Source: Leishmania donovani (Eukaryota > Euglenozoa > Kinetoplastea > Trypanosomatida > Trypanosomatidae). Taken from it: a stretch of 64,000 nt of DNA. Below, in pieces: positions 42,501 through 51,200 of the stretch. The notes under the pieces are model-generated. The model was given only the letters and a program-made list of their open reading frames with translations. It searched no databases and was not told the origin of the DNA. Location: contig NC_018243.1 in assembly GCF_000227135.1 (NCBI RefSeq), positions 634,407-698,406 of the forward strand. The letters are read 5' to 3'. The stretch's first letter is position 1. Each line of letters begins with the position of its first letter. A program made the translations under genes and the position numbers.

Positions 42501-45026
42501 CGCGCGCTGCTGCATCTCTGTCACGGCCACGCCACTGCTGACGGCATCGCACTAGCGGCGCAACACTACGCCATGCGCAGCTTCTCGCGGCCGCTGATCT
42601 GCGCCTCCGCCCTCTTTTCGAAAGAGCAGCGACACTGGAATTCAGAGCTGCAGCACTCTTGCCTCTTTGCGATCTGGTGGGAGCATGTGGAGCAGCAGGT
42701 GCAACTCGATGAGCGGCAGAGGCTCGTAGCGGAGTTTGAGGCGGCCGCGAGGTCATGCCTGCGGGGAATGCGTAGCGGCACTGTTTCCGGTGTGCGGGTC
42801 CCGGGGTGCAGCACGTCGTTTGTGATGCAGAACATGGTATTCACGCAGGTTCCAGCGGGCCATCGACTCTCTGCGCTGCAGCTGCGATTGACTCAACACC
42901 TGCGCTGCAACTCTCCATGCCTCCTGACGGTGCCGCTGAGCATCTTGGTCGAGTTCGCCGACTGCGCCTACTACGCTGAGGCGCTCATCCCTCTGCACCA
43001 TCGCCCGCGCATTGCTTTCACCGTTGATGGCCACAGCAGTGGCCCACACGCCGCCACAGCGAGGTCAATCGTGAGCTACATGATGCGCCAGTACCGCGAC
43101 GCCGGCCTGACGACGTACCGTGCCGACAACTGCCAATGTGTCGAGATCGTGTCTGGTGCCGATGGGCTTCTTTACCTCACCAATTCTCTGGGCCTGGTCA
43201 GCTCACTAGTGCATCAGCAGCCAACGATGGATGTGCCAACGCTGGCGTTGCCGCTCAGCATCTTCTTCCTCGCCCGGGAGAAATGCAACGCCGGAAACGC
43301 GAAGGAGGCGGTCGATATGCTGGAGCGTGCGCTGCTTTCGCAAGGCTCAGACGAGTACGGACTCTTGGGCATCTACTTCCTCTCCTACCTTGCCTCGGCG
43401 CGCTTCGCCAGCGGAGACGACCTCGACGGAGCCACGCGTCTCTTCCAGCGGTGCTCGACGGGACTCGAGGAAAACACCGCAGCTTTCCTCGCTGCGCACA
43501 TACTTTACACGGAGGGCCGCGCGTGGCTCAGCCGCGGCGACACGACAGCTGCTTTGGGTCCGCTGCTGCGCTCGCTAAACATCTACGCCGAGCGCATCCG
43601 CCTGCACGCCTACTACGGCGCCTTCTGCATCTTCGAAGTCGCCCTCTGGGTGCTGCGGACCAACGTAGTGTGGGGGTCAAAGGTGGATGTGGCGGTGCTG
43701 CACTGCGTCGCTCACGCCGTAGAGTTCGGCGAGCCGACACTGTCTCTCTTCTTAACCTGCGGGCGTTTTATCTTGTACACGCAAAAGGTGGGTGACACCG
43801 CCATGTCGCAGCAGCTGATCCATCTACGCGATTCCCGGGCGAGGGAGCTGCAGCCCGTTGAGCTGGACCGGTACTTGCACGTGCTCCTACAGCGCAGCGA
43901 AAGCCTGCAGCGGCTCGGTGGCAACGAGAGCTACAGCAACTGCGTCTTCGTGCACCAGACGGCGATCCACATGGCAGAAGCCGCACACAGCGAGTCACGG
44001 ATGCTTGGCGTGCTGCTTACCAGCTATGGACTGCTGCTGACGAAAATGAACAGGCTGAAGGAAGCGCGGCGCGTGCTCAGCCGCGCCAACGCGGTTCTTC
44101 TCAAGACGGTGGCTCCAACCAGCCCGGAGGCGATGACGTGGCGCAAGAACAACCGGACCCTCAAGCACCGGATGCAAGACAACGCAGTCGCTGTAATACG
44201 ACGCGCTGTGCGCCTCTGGAAAGAGCGGCGGCGACTCGAGCGGGATATGCGCGCAGAGAATCCGGCGGCGTACCAGGCTTTGCAGGCAGTGCGCTTCATG
44301 CGGCGAATCAAGAGTCTCGTCGTTTCTGAGGCAACCGCCCGCGTACTCATCGCGGACTCGCACGCCGACGAATGCTACCGTTTACAGAAAAGGAAAGGAC
44401 GTATGCGCAACGACGCAATGCTGAAGCAGACGTATGGTTCACGCGTGCAGATCTTCCTTGACAAACTCGGCACTGCCCTCATCGACGTTGATAATCTGGC
44501 GCTTGCGACAAAGGCAGTGATGGCTGGCGCCGCCAATAATATGCGTCAGTGCATGCTGTGCGCCTTCCTTGTGGCTAGCCACCGCATAGAGCGTCATGGC
44601 GTCATCGGTAAATGGCGGGCTAGTCTCCTCGCGGTAAAACTATGGCATCTGGAATACGTCGATGCAGTCATTCGCGTCGAGTTTTTTGGCGCTTTTCGCG
44701 CCTTCATGGGACGCTGCGTGGCAGCTGAGGAGCGCGCGTGGCGGCGCATCATTACAGGAAACCAAAAGAAGTCGAAACAAGAGCTGGGCAAGACGATTGG
44801 CCGGGCACTGCGTCGTAAGCCAAAGAGCATACCATTCATCGATATCTGTGCCGTTCTCCTTAACGAGGCCCGCAGGCGCGAGTGCATCCTCGCCCGAGAG
44901 GAAGAAGACTACCGCACGCTAATGGACGTATTCACGCTCGGTCCCGAGGTCGATGATGACGAGGAGGTGGGCGTCGAGGCATCGCTGCAGTACACAGCGA
45001 TGAACGCATTGACGGGAGGTATTTGA
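39573..45026 (+). CDS. Clu-like protein with two Clu modules, TPR-type helices and IQ motifs
   Basis: 1817 residues from the ATG in 'TGGATGGAGACAGTG'; the open frame extends 288 codons further up, but that looks like UTR. After a disordered Pro/Ser/Arg N-terminus (1-140), a Clu-like module begins with DWNTEFQ (155-161). It has a degenerate 'YRG' strand near 260, 'RLYVVNCLGLLPPLF' near 345 and 'SGLNVSLLGLVAQ' near 430, the last corresponding to 'GINxRYLGxV' of CLU/TIF31. TPR-type helices follow, then two IQ motifs (VIIQRYWREYRSRAILRDV near 938; VQRLGRAYLVRRALL near 965). A second, weaker Clu-like module starts near 1019 (HWNSELQ) and ends near 1205 (GADGLLYLTNSLGLV). More TPR helices, another IQ (VAVIRRAVRLWKERRRLER near 1538) and a basic tail close the protein. 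CLU proteins bind mRNAs for mitochondrial proteins and affect mitochondrial distribution; whether this one does is unknown. Confidence 0.7.
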   Translation: METVRGTLAQNAATPTTPSDCATYRSLPSLKSNTPPPLRSDSARTKSTAGHGAKARIPSLHRGQNGPPAAMPGPFNKNSAPQAPVDAARSWRTSTGVPISFGEGAVARPGPQGPSPPRLRPSPSLRDTAIDTAFLTAHLPFLTAGADAIDRGSRDWNTEFQWLWEQQLHGEVWGYTGHQEMRDFLEEFEGFAKVLVESLWREGRLPPAVRPSSVTTMCARYGNVLVYAWPDGKLGMWMQRSFRVLMECCVPHLSLPLTATFRYFGDVVTVAAAISLERAGPAEYAGNGRSDSVMHVPLQELLGMTQDALNLLRGDPRGEATGGANDEATTPQQRKVRGIEVREGMDTRLYVVNCLGLLPPLFSTDGRVLTLRRWLHLIQHPPMPWASSVACADIYRREAAAAAQYLNSALQAPVERRNTRLVQLLHKSGLNVSLLGLVAQTMLAAAKEDLDDTSELVLRLIAVEVLARVVRRSLVRSMGREGSARSLKAANSYLQRTASSLLRTSQGRFEERLLPLVRDMFWLDEAMGTEPYVQLLKRTLQRQVVLITKRLCELCGLRVVRGSVAEIMCQPSHHNYSSFYSAEHQALIATLAQDESEYPPAFKTAYLLPLRIRFYCRGGRLAEAWREATQLVELRSRLTSERFLNAETWTTAALVAAQVGREEDSADLIEHATRVFFDIPAFLLQPTAPLVRMPSYLYFLQGQAHAKLAHGFICIQRQLFDEAEELFTAVLRLPDVLEDERQSHAAHFRQQAVVGLLRIAVHSEKAKVMQLDAQWSTELRSMAPSLQGARISELFGSLLFDRDMFPSAVARLWECLETTEQLLGATALRVGEVLNKLAYVYYRWDVQQYGLFCSCILHRAEAIMVERSGLYSPLHLSIAENIASVFILRGMFVAASQRLHLLSTLPPRYTGRLSREHPAIIRIAVIKAKLRREFGNIAIVIIQRYWREYRSRAILRDVCESSAQEVQRLGRAYLVRRALLHLCHGHATADGIALAAQHYAMRSFSRPLICASALFSKEQRHWNSELQHSCLFAIWWEHVEQQVQLDERQRLVAEFEAAARSCLRGMRSGTVSGVRVPGCSTSFVMQNMVFTQVPAGHRLSALQLRLTQHLRCNSPCLLTVPLSILVEFADCAYYAEALIPLHHRPRIAFTVDGHSSGPHAATARSIVSYMMRQYRDAGLTTYRADNCQCVEIVSGADGLLYLTNSLGLVSSLVHQQPTMDVPTLALPLSIFFLAREKCNAGNAKEAVDMLERALLSQGSDEYGLLGIYFLSYLASARFASGDDLDGATRLFQRCSTGLEENTAAFLAAHILYTEGRAWLSRGDTTAALGPLLRSLNIYAERIRLHAYYGAFCIFEVALWVLRTNVVWGSKVDVAVLHCVAHAVEFGEPTLSLFLTCGRFILYTQKVGDTAMSQQLIHLRDSRARELQPVELDRYLHVLLQRSESLQRLGGNESYSNCVFVHQTAIHMAEAAHSESRMLGVLLTSYGLLLTKMNRLKEARRVLSRANAVLLKTVAPTSPEAMTWRKNNRTLKHRMQDNAVAVIRRAVRLWKERRRLERDMRAENPAAYQALQAVRFMRRIKSLVVSEATARVLIADSHADECYRLQKRKGRMRNDAMLKQTYGSRVQIFLDKLGTALIDVDNLALATKAVMAGAANNMRQCMLCAFLVASHRIERHGVIGKWRASLLAVKLWHLEYVDAVIRVEFFGAFRAFMGRCVAAEERAWRRIITGNQKKSKQELGKTIGRALRRKPKSIPFIDICAVLLNEARRRECILAREEEDYRTLMDVFTLGPEVDDDEEVGVEASLQYTAMNALTGGI

Positions 45027-47252
45027 TAGTTTGCATGGTGCTTAGCTCGTTACAGAACTTCGTTGTCTCGCCGCAGGATACGTGGCGACTGCCTCTCCGC
45101 CTTCCTCTACTCCCCTTTCGCCTTCCCGTTCGCAGACGCGTTGAGTCGACGGTGCCGCGATGTTTGGTTGGCGTTTACACCACGAAAGGAGCACGCGCAT
45201 CTTTTTATTGCTATTCTTTCGATGCGAGCAGCCGCCTGCATCTGTGCGGCCGTTTTCTCGGTTCTGTTCTACCGCAAACTCTTGCAGATAGCCCCTTACA
45301 GCAGATGCCGAGAGGAGCAGAATGCCAACACTGACAACACAGCAAGGCGCCGTGGGGCTTATGGCAGACACGCCTAGGCTGTGCGCACGGTACCGTTCAC
45401 TGTTCTTCACCTTTTCAAACTGCCAAAGGCACGTGCATCCCTGACGCGTAGCGGGGGAGGGGGTTATGAACTCAGTACGAGCTCATCATCGCCCCCTCTT
45501 CTTTCCGAGTTGATGGGCATAAAACGTTGCATTCACATGCACCCTCACTCTGGCAGGTGTTGCTCACACACATACACACACAACACGCATGAGCCCATTT
45601 CTCCCGGTGTTTTCACTCCTGTCGCACGTCGCTCTCATTCGAACACACACCCACCGAAGCGTTCTCTCGTGCGCTTGCCTGTGTGTCTCTGTTTTTGTTC
45701 GTGTGCGGAAAGGGCCTCGGCACCATTTCAGGCACCTGCCAGCCGTTCACAGAGTGAGCGGCAGCGCAGAGACACACAGGAAGCAAACAAAAGAAGAAAA
45801 CGAAAACGTGCACACCATCTCTCGCCTTTCTTGCGGCTGTGCCCGCGTGAGGCGTTGGCGAGAAGTATTGCACTTGTAAGGCTCCTAACGAAGCTCTTGA
45901 GGCACCGCCCTTCGCGACTCTTTTTCTCGCTGTTTTTCTGTATGCACTGCTGCCTCTCGCCCCCCACCTCCCCCACACACCGCCTCCACTTTCACACCCC
46001 CTTCCTCCCTCCATCTGGAGGCCACCTCTGCCTTTCGACTTCATCTTCCGTCCGTGGTACACAGCCACCATTGCGGACGCGTAGCACTCCTGTGTCCTTC
46101 ACAGCTACCTTTTTCCGCCGTTTTTTTTTGTTCCCTTTAAGAGCGGAGTTTTACATTCATCGTAGACGCCTTTTCCCTCACTGTGGGGGGCCTTCGTCCT
46201 GCGGGTGAGCCGGATCTGAGTTTCCTCCCCCTCTCCCTCTCTCCTTCCGCGACACGCGCAAACGGAAAGACTCTCGCTGCTCTCTGCTTTATTCTTTCTT
46301 TTCCTTCTGCCCATCGGCGTCCTCCGTTCCCCGTGTACATTTTTTCCCCTGTACGCGTGCGCGCTCTCTCTTTCCCTTCCCCCTCTCCTCTTGTACATCA
46401 TCGTTGCTTTATTGTATGTGCGTTCGTCTGGCTACTCTCACTCTCCGTTTTTCTGTTGTATGTCTTCCCCATTTCTGTTTTCTTTGGTAGCTGGTTACTC
46501 GATCCTTGTGTGTGCGTTGTGTGTCTTCTGTGAGCTTGCCGGTGCGTGTGGTCCTGCTTATTATTGTTGTCGCCCCCCTCCTTTGCTCAGTAGCTCTTCA
46601 GGACGTCGTCTGTGGCCACACCGTCTCGCTCTCTCTCCTCTCGCCATTCCGACGTGCCTACACGTCTGCGTAGGTGTGCACCTCTGGGCACACTCACTCC
46701 CGTGCACCGTTGCTCTCACTCTCCCCATCTCTTTTTCCTACATACACAGACGCACGTGTACATGAACGCCCGTGCAGTCGCCTGTCACAGGGCACCCTGC
46801 AAGGAGTACGGTAGTGCATCTTTTACTTTCTTTCCGTCTTGCCCCTCGGTGTGTGCAGCTGTGCCAACATCGCTGCCTTTCCGTTGACACTCTTAACTCC
46901 CCACAACTCTGCCGCTCGATTGTGAGGGCGTCTACGACGGGACACTCCTTACCTCCCTCGCTGTCGCTTCTTTCGTCGTTGTGCCTACATCTCCTCTCGC
47001 TTTCCGCCTTTTTGGAGGTCGCTTTACCTCCCGCCGCCCGAGCACTCTCTTGTGCTCCCCCTTTCAACTGCCATCTCGTATCTCGAGCGCGCTCACGCCT
47101 CTGCCTTTCTCTCTTTCTCTCGGACTCCGCGGATCGTGCACATCAACCCAAATAACAGAGAGGAAGGACACATCCACACCACCACCAAACAGCAGTCGCT
47201 CCGTGCGTGGAGGAAGAGAGGGGGCGTGTGTGAACGAAATACGTTAGCGAGG
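45027..47252 (+). other. Long pyrimidine-rich intergenic region between Clu-like genes 1 and 2
   Basis: About 2.2 kb. From about 45880 to 47110 the plus strand is strongly biased to C and T, with many CTCTC and TTTCC blocks. No gene is supported on either strand. Purine-rich minus-strand frames here (Arg/Glu/Gly/Lys-rich) are products of this bias. Confidence 0.6.
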
Positions 47253-49325
47253 ATGGATCGCGTGTACATCAAGTGCTGCAGCACCTTCTCCCTCGCTGCA
47301 ACCAACTGGAATGAAGCGTATCAGTTGGCGCTGGAGATGGGTGACAGCACGATGCAGCTGGCGACAGCACGGCAGGACAAGCTGCGTCGAGTGGAGAAGG
47401 CCTTCGAAGAGGAGGCTGTGCAGGGCGCTGTGCGTATCGTAACGATGGACCCCAACGCACCGCGATCGGTGCCCAAGGAGCTACTATGCTACCGCGACAA
47501 GAATGTCTTTTACCGCATTCTTCCAGATGGTCGCTCTGGCCGCAGCATCGTGGCCGCCTTGCGTGGCGTGTTGCAGAGCCGCAGCGCTCTGCTGACGGTG
47601 CCGCTCACGTCGGCCATTATTTATCGCGGCACCCCGGTGCTCGCCCAGGCGCTCGCGCCTTTGGGCGCGGAGCCGATGAAAATTTACGGCGATGGCGCAG
47701 AACCCAACCTGGAGGTGGCGGCTGAGGTGGAGATCATGGCAGATGCGCTGAGGACGCCGCTTCCAGACGAAATCTTATGTGAGGTGTACCGCGGTCTCGA
47801 CGGGCGCATGTACGTTACGAACACAAACGTCACGACAATCGCCTTGGACGACTCCATGCTCATCGGAGGCCCACTGAAACGACCTGAGATGCTCGCGCTG
47901 TGCCCGTGTGTCACCGCCACGTGCGAGGATACGCTGAACGTTCTACGCAACCCAGTTGTGATGGAGGCTCTTCGGCGTGTGCTGAACACCGCCGCGGACC
48001 AGCAGTGCCGCCACCTCAGCGAAACGCTGCACTTCTACGGGGTCAATTTGTGCTTGCTGAGGGGCGTGGTGGACGCCTTCGCGGAGCGGTACGGCGACGC
48101 CGCATATGATGTGCAGCACTTCACCGAAGTCGTTGCGCTTGAGATGATGGCGCGCACGATCAAGCAGGAATTCTACACGGAAGTGCAGGCGAAGCGGCTT
48201 GGCATTGACGTGGTCGGCATCAACAAGTGCTACGCGCTGAACCTCCGTGCGGCGCTACACTCGGAGCGGGAAGATAGATTTATTCAATTAGTGCTTCTCA
48301 AATACGCCATCCACAACGAAGGCGGGAGAGCAGACGGTTTCATAGAGACTCTGCTGACAGTGCGTCGCGATCATCGCAGCGCGCTCGTGAAGCGCGTTTC
48401 CTGGCTGATAGGAGTCCGCTCCGCTCCCGCGGCTGAAGGGGCTGAGAATGAGCGAACGGTGGTGTGGGCCCCTCTCATAGCCGGACGCATCACGCCGCAC
48501 CTGTGCGATCCAACGCTCATGTGCTCCCTCGAGCCCCTGTATCGCAGCCTGCCGTCGTGCGAGGCGCACTACTTCGCCCACTGCTATCCGCTTCAGGTTA
48601 AAGTAGCCCTGTGGCAGGACCGCGTCGGCGACGGGCTTAACCTCGCCCGCACCGCAGCGGAGCAGGCCAGAGCGCGTTACGGAGACGTCTCACTCCGCGC
48701 CGTGCAGGCGCAGCGCACCTTCATGAGGCTTCTCTTCACAGTGCCGTCTCTGGAAAATGTGCGGGAGGCGTATGGCATGGTGACTTCCATCCTTGAGGTG
48801 CTCGAGAACTGCGCAGGGCCCATCACAAGAGCCAAGTGCCACATCGAAGTCGGTTGCTGCCTCCTGTCCGCCTCCGCCGTAATGGACGTCGTCGGCGAGG
48901 CGGCTCGACACTTTCGGGCAGCGGGGCAGCTGCTGCCAGCCTCGCTCCGAAGTTCCAGCGGAGCCTGGCTCTACCTACAGCCGAGCCTCGGCCTTGTGCG
49001 GTGCCGCCAGCTGGACCAGAAGAGTGGGCTGGTGCCTCTCAAGGCGCTTGTAACTGACGCCATGTACTTCTCTCGCGTTGTTACGCCAGCCGACTACTGC
49101 ACGGAGTACTTGTGGGAGCTAGGGATGGAGCTGGCGGCGGCGCGGCACTATGCGGAGTCTACACACATTTTGACGGCGGCGTATCGCATGGCAAAGCGCA
49201 CACAGCGCACGCAGCTGGATGTTGACAGGCTTCGCAGCGACGCTGTAAGCGCTTACAGCGTGTGCGATCCTGAAAAGTACGCCGCCTACTGCAACGCAAT
49301 CTCTGAGAGAGCGCGCGTCGCCTAG
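47253..49325 (+). CDS. Clu-like protein, short paralogue
   Basis: 690 residues from ATG 47253 (MDRVYIKCC); upstream in-frame codons are UTR-like. It consists almost wholly of the Clu-like module plus following helices: NWNEAYQLALEM (from 19), VFYRILPDGRSGRSIVAALR, YRGTPVLAQALAP (near 123), IYGDGAEPNLEV, LDGRMYVTN (near 182), YGVNLCLLRGVV (near 262) and LEMMARTIKQEF. In CLU/TIF31 the corresponding elements are DWNEELQ, YRG-x-R-x-x-AQ, YG, GxDGRxYxLD, GINxRYLG and NEMxxRAxK. It aligns by eye over most of its length with the N-terminal third of the third paralogue and stops where that one continues into TPR helices. It may be a truncated copy or a separate single-module form. Function unknown; cytosolic by default, as no signal or transmembrane segment is seen. 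Confidence 0.72.
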   Translation: MDRVYIKCCSTFSLAATNWNEAYQLALEMGDSTMQLATARQDKLRRVEKAFEEEAVQGAVRIVTMDPNAPRSVPKELLCYRDKNVFYRILPDGRSGRSIVAALRGVLQSRSALLTVPLTSAIIYRGTPVLAQALAPLGAEPMKIYGDGAEPNLEVAAEVEIMADALRTPLPDEILCEVYRGLDGRMYVTNTNVTTIALDDSMLIGGPLKRPEMLALCPCVTATCEDTLNVLRNPVVMEALRRVLNTAADQQCRHLSETLHFYGVNLCLLRGVVDAFAERYGDAAYDVQHFTEVVALEMMARTIKQEFYTEVQAKRLGIDVVGINKCYALNLRAALHSEREDRFIQLVLLKYAIHNEGGRADGFIETLLTVRRDHRSALVKRVSWLIGVRSAPAAEGAENERTVVWAPLIAGRITPHLCDPTLMCSLEPLYRSLPSCEAHYFAHCYPLQVKVALWQDRVGDGLNLARTAAEQARARYGDVSLRAVQAQRTFMRLLFTVPSLENVREAYGMVTSILEVLENCAGPITRAKCHIEVGCCLLSASAVMDVVGEAARHFRAAGQLLPASLRSSSGAWLYLQPSLGLVRCRQLDQKSGLVPLKALVTDAMYFSRVVTPADYCTEYLWELGMELAAARHYAESTHILTAAYRMAKRTQRTQLDVDRLRSDAVSAYSVCDPEKYAAYCNAISERARVA

Positions 49326-49901
49326 GGTAGATGAGCGCAGGAGACGGGAAAGTCTGAAGCGTGCCATTGCTGCACCTCACCATTCCTCGTTGCTTGACGA
49401 TTCCGCAGATCAACACGCTTCGCCTTTCCTCTCTTTCGCTCTGATGTCTCTGTCTATGCGGTGCTCTGCCTGTGTCTGTGCCTGTGGCGTTGGTTGTGGA
49501 ATAGCTTCTCCCCCACTCTCTCTTTGCCAGTGCACCGTGCAATGGACGCCCTCCCTCCCTTGTTGCGGCCGTCACTCCTTATGGTTCTCTTTGTGCGCCG
49601 GTGAGTGTTGCCGGATGGGGTGGATGCCAAGACTTCGTTCTTCGCCTTTTTTTTTCGTTCTGCGTTCAGTGCGTGAGGGAGGGCTGTCGGGGCTCTTGCA
49701 TCCCCTCGTCGGCTCCGCCACATACCGGAAGGGGGGGCGCCTGCTGAAAGAAAAAGGCAGAGCAGCGGCAATAAGGAAGCCAGGCGGCGACCTGGAGTGT
49801 GAGAGTGCGAGAACAAGCTGCACGCGAGTGTGCCAATGCGCGACAACTTCGAGGTATGATAGAGGTGTTGGGAGGTGGCAGTCGTCAACTCCCTTTTTCT
49901 G

Positions 49902-50370
49902 TTTTTTTTTTTTTTTTTTGTCTCTCTGCCTGTTCACAGCGGGCGCAGCGGTGCTGATTCTTCGAGAAGGCACCACCGTATATATTCGTGCTCGGCCCTT
50001 CCGATTGGATCACGTATTGTTTTCACATGGAAAAGCGGAGAAGCCCTACTCGCATGTCGTCTCTCATTTTGCTTTTTTGTCTTTTTTCAAGATGCCCGTT
50101 TTGCTGCCGTGCAACACGGGCTCAAACGCCGCCCCAGCCGGAATGCCGCAGGCCCCCATCGCCTGGTGCGGTGCAGCGGGAGACACGCGTTAGAATGCTG
50201 CCGGCCCAGTCATCTGAGAGCGCGGCCCCTGCACCAAACTCTACCCAGCTCCGCTTCGCACGTCGCCTCACAGCCGCTCACATCATGCCGGTCCCCACCC
50301 CAGGTGCATGCAGCTCGGGGTGGCTCTCAGGCTCCGCACCACCAGCAAAGGCAGTGTGAGGGCCGGGGGA
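49902..50370 (+). repeat. First copy of a 469-bp exact direct duplication
   Basis: Starts with a run of 18 T and ends at GGCCGGGGGA, immediately before the N run. The sequence is repeated base for base at 50470-50938, including the T-run length. Confidence 0.9.
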
Positions 50371-50469
50371 NNNNNNNNNNNNNNNNNNNNNNNNNNNNNN
50401 NNNNNNNNNNNNNNNNNNNNNNNNNNNNNNNNNNNNNNNNNNNNNNNNNNNNNNNNNNNNNNNNNNNNN
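50371..50469. other. Assembly gap (99 N)
   Basis: Unsequenced placeholder. The matching flanks show that it most likely marks two overlapping contig ends rather than missing sequence. Confidence 0.98.
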
Positions 50470-50938
50470 TTTTTTTTTTTTTTTTTTGTCTCTCTGCCTG
50501 TTCACAGCGGGCGCAGCGGTGCTGATTCTTCGAGAAGGCACCACCGTATATATTCGTGCTCGGCCCTTCCGATTGGATCACGTATTGTTTTCACATGGAA
50601 AAGCGGAGAAGCCCTACTCGCATGTCGTCTCTCATTTTGCTTTTTTGTCTTTTTTCAAGATGCCCGTTTTGCTGCCGTGCAACACGGGCTCAAACGCCGC
50701 CCCAGCCGGAATGCCGCAGGCCCCCATCGCCTGGTGCGGTGCAGCGGGAGACACGCGTTAGAATGCTGCCGGCCCAGTCATCTGAGAGCGCGGCCCCTGC
50801 ACCAAACTCTACCCAGCTCCGCTTCGCACGTCGCCTCACAGCCGCTCACATCATGCCGGTCCCCACCCCAGGTGCATGCAGCTCGGGGTGGCTCTCAGGC
50901 TCCGCACCACCAGCAAAGGCAGTGTGAGGGCCGGGGGA
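50470..50938 (+). repeat. Second copy of the 469-bp exact direct duplication
   Basis: Identical to 49902-50370 and begins immediately after the N run with 18 T. Unlike the first copy, it continues into unique sequence (GCCGCGTCCGAGCC and onward). Confidence 0.9.
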
Positions 50939-51200
50939 GCCGCGTCCGAGCCACGCTGACACCCCGCCCTCCGCGTGGACGGCACTAGTGTGTCTACTGC
51001 CGCAGGTCTCTCCGATGCAACGCCATCCACGATCTGGCACGGCCGACATCAGTAGCGATAGGTCGCCCTGGCCTCCCTGTGGTGTAGGCACTCGGCCCTG
51101 TCACCGCCAGGGGTGGCTCGGCATTTCGCGGGGGCTGCATGGCTGCCGGGCTTCCCACCACGGAGGGTGCACCGGGCCCTGATAGCATGCTGAGGTGCCC
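50690..51200 (+). mobile_element. Candidate SIDER-type short retroposon remnant
   Basis: This 3' UTR stretch has a composition and word content unlike the flanking CT-rich DNA. Segments such as CCCCTGCACCAAACTCTACC, GGTGCATGCAGCTCGGGGTG and TGACACCCCGCCCTCCGCG recall the degenerate SIDER2 elements found in Leishmania 3' UTRs, which affect mRNA stability. The assignment is from memory of family character, without alignment. The boundaries are approximate, and no clear poly-A end or target-site duplication was seen. Confidence 0.4.

Noticed and set aside
45613..46401. Minus-strand Arg/Glu/Gly/Lys-rich frames in the intergenic region
   Set aside because: They are the complement of the pyrimidine-biased block and lack any pattern beyond purine-rich codons.
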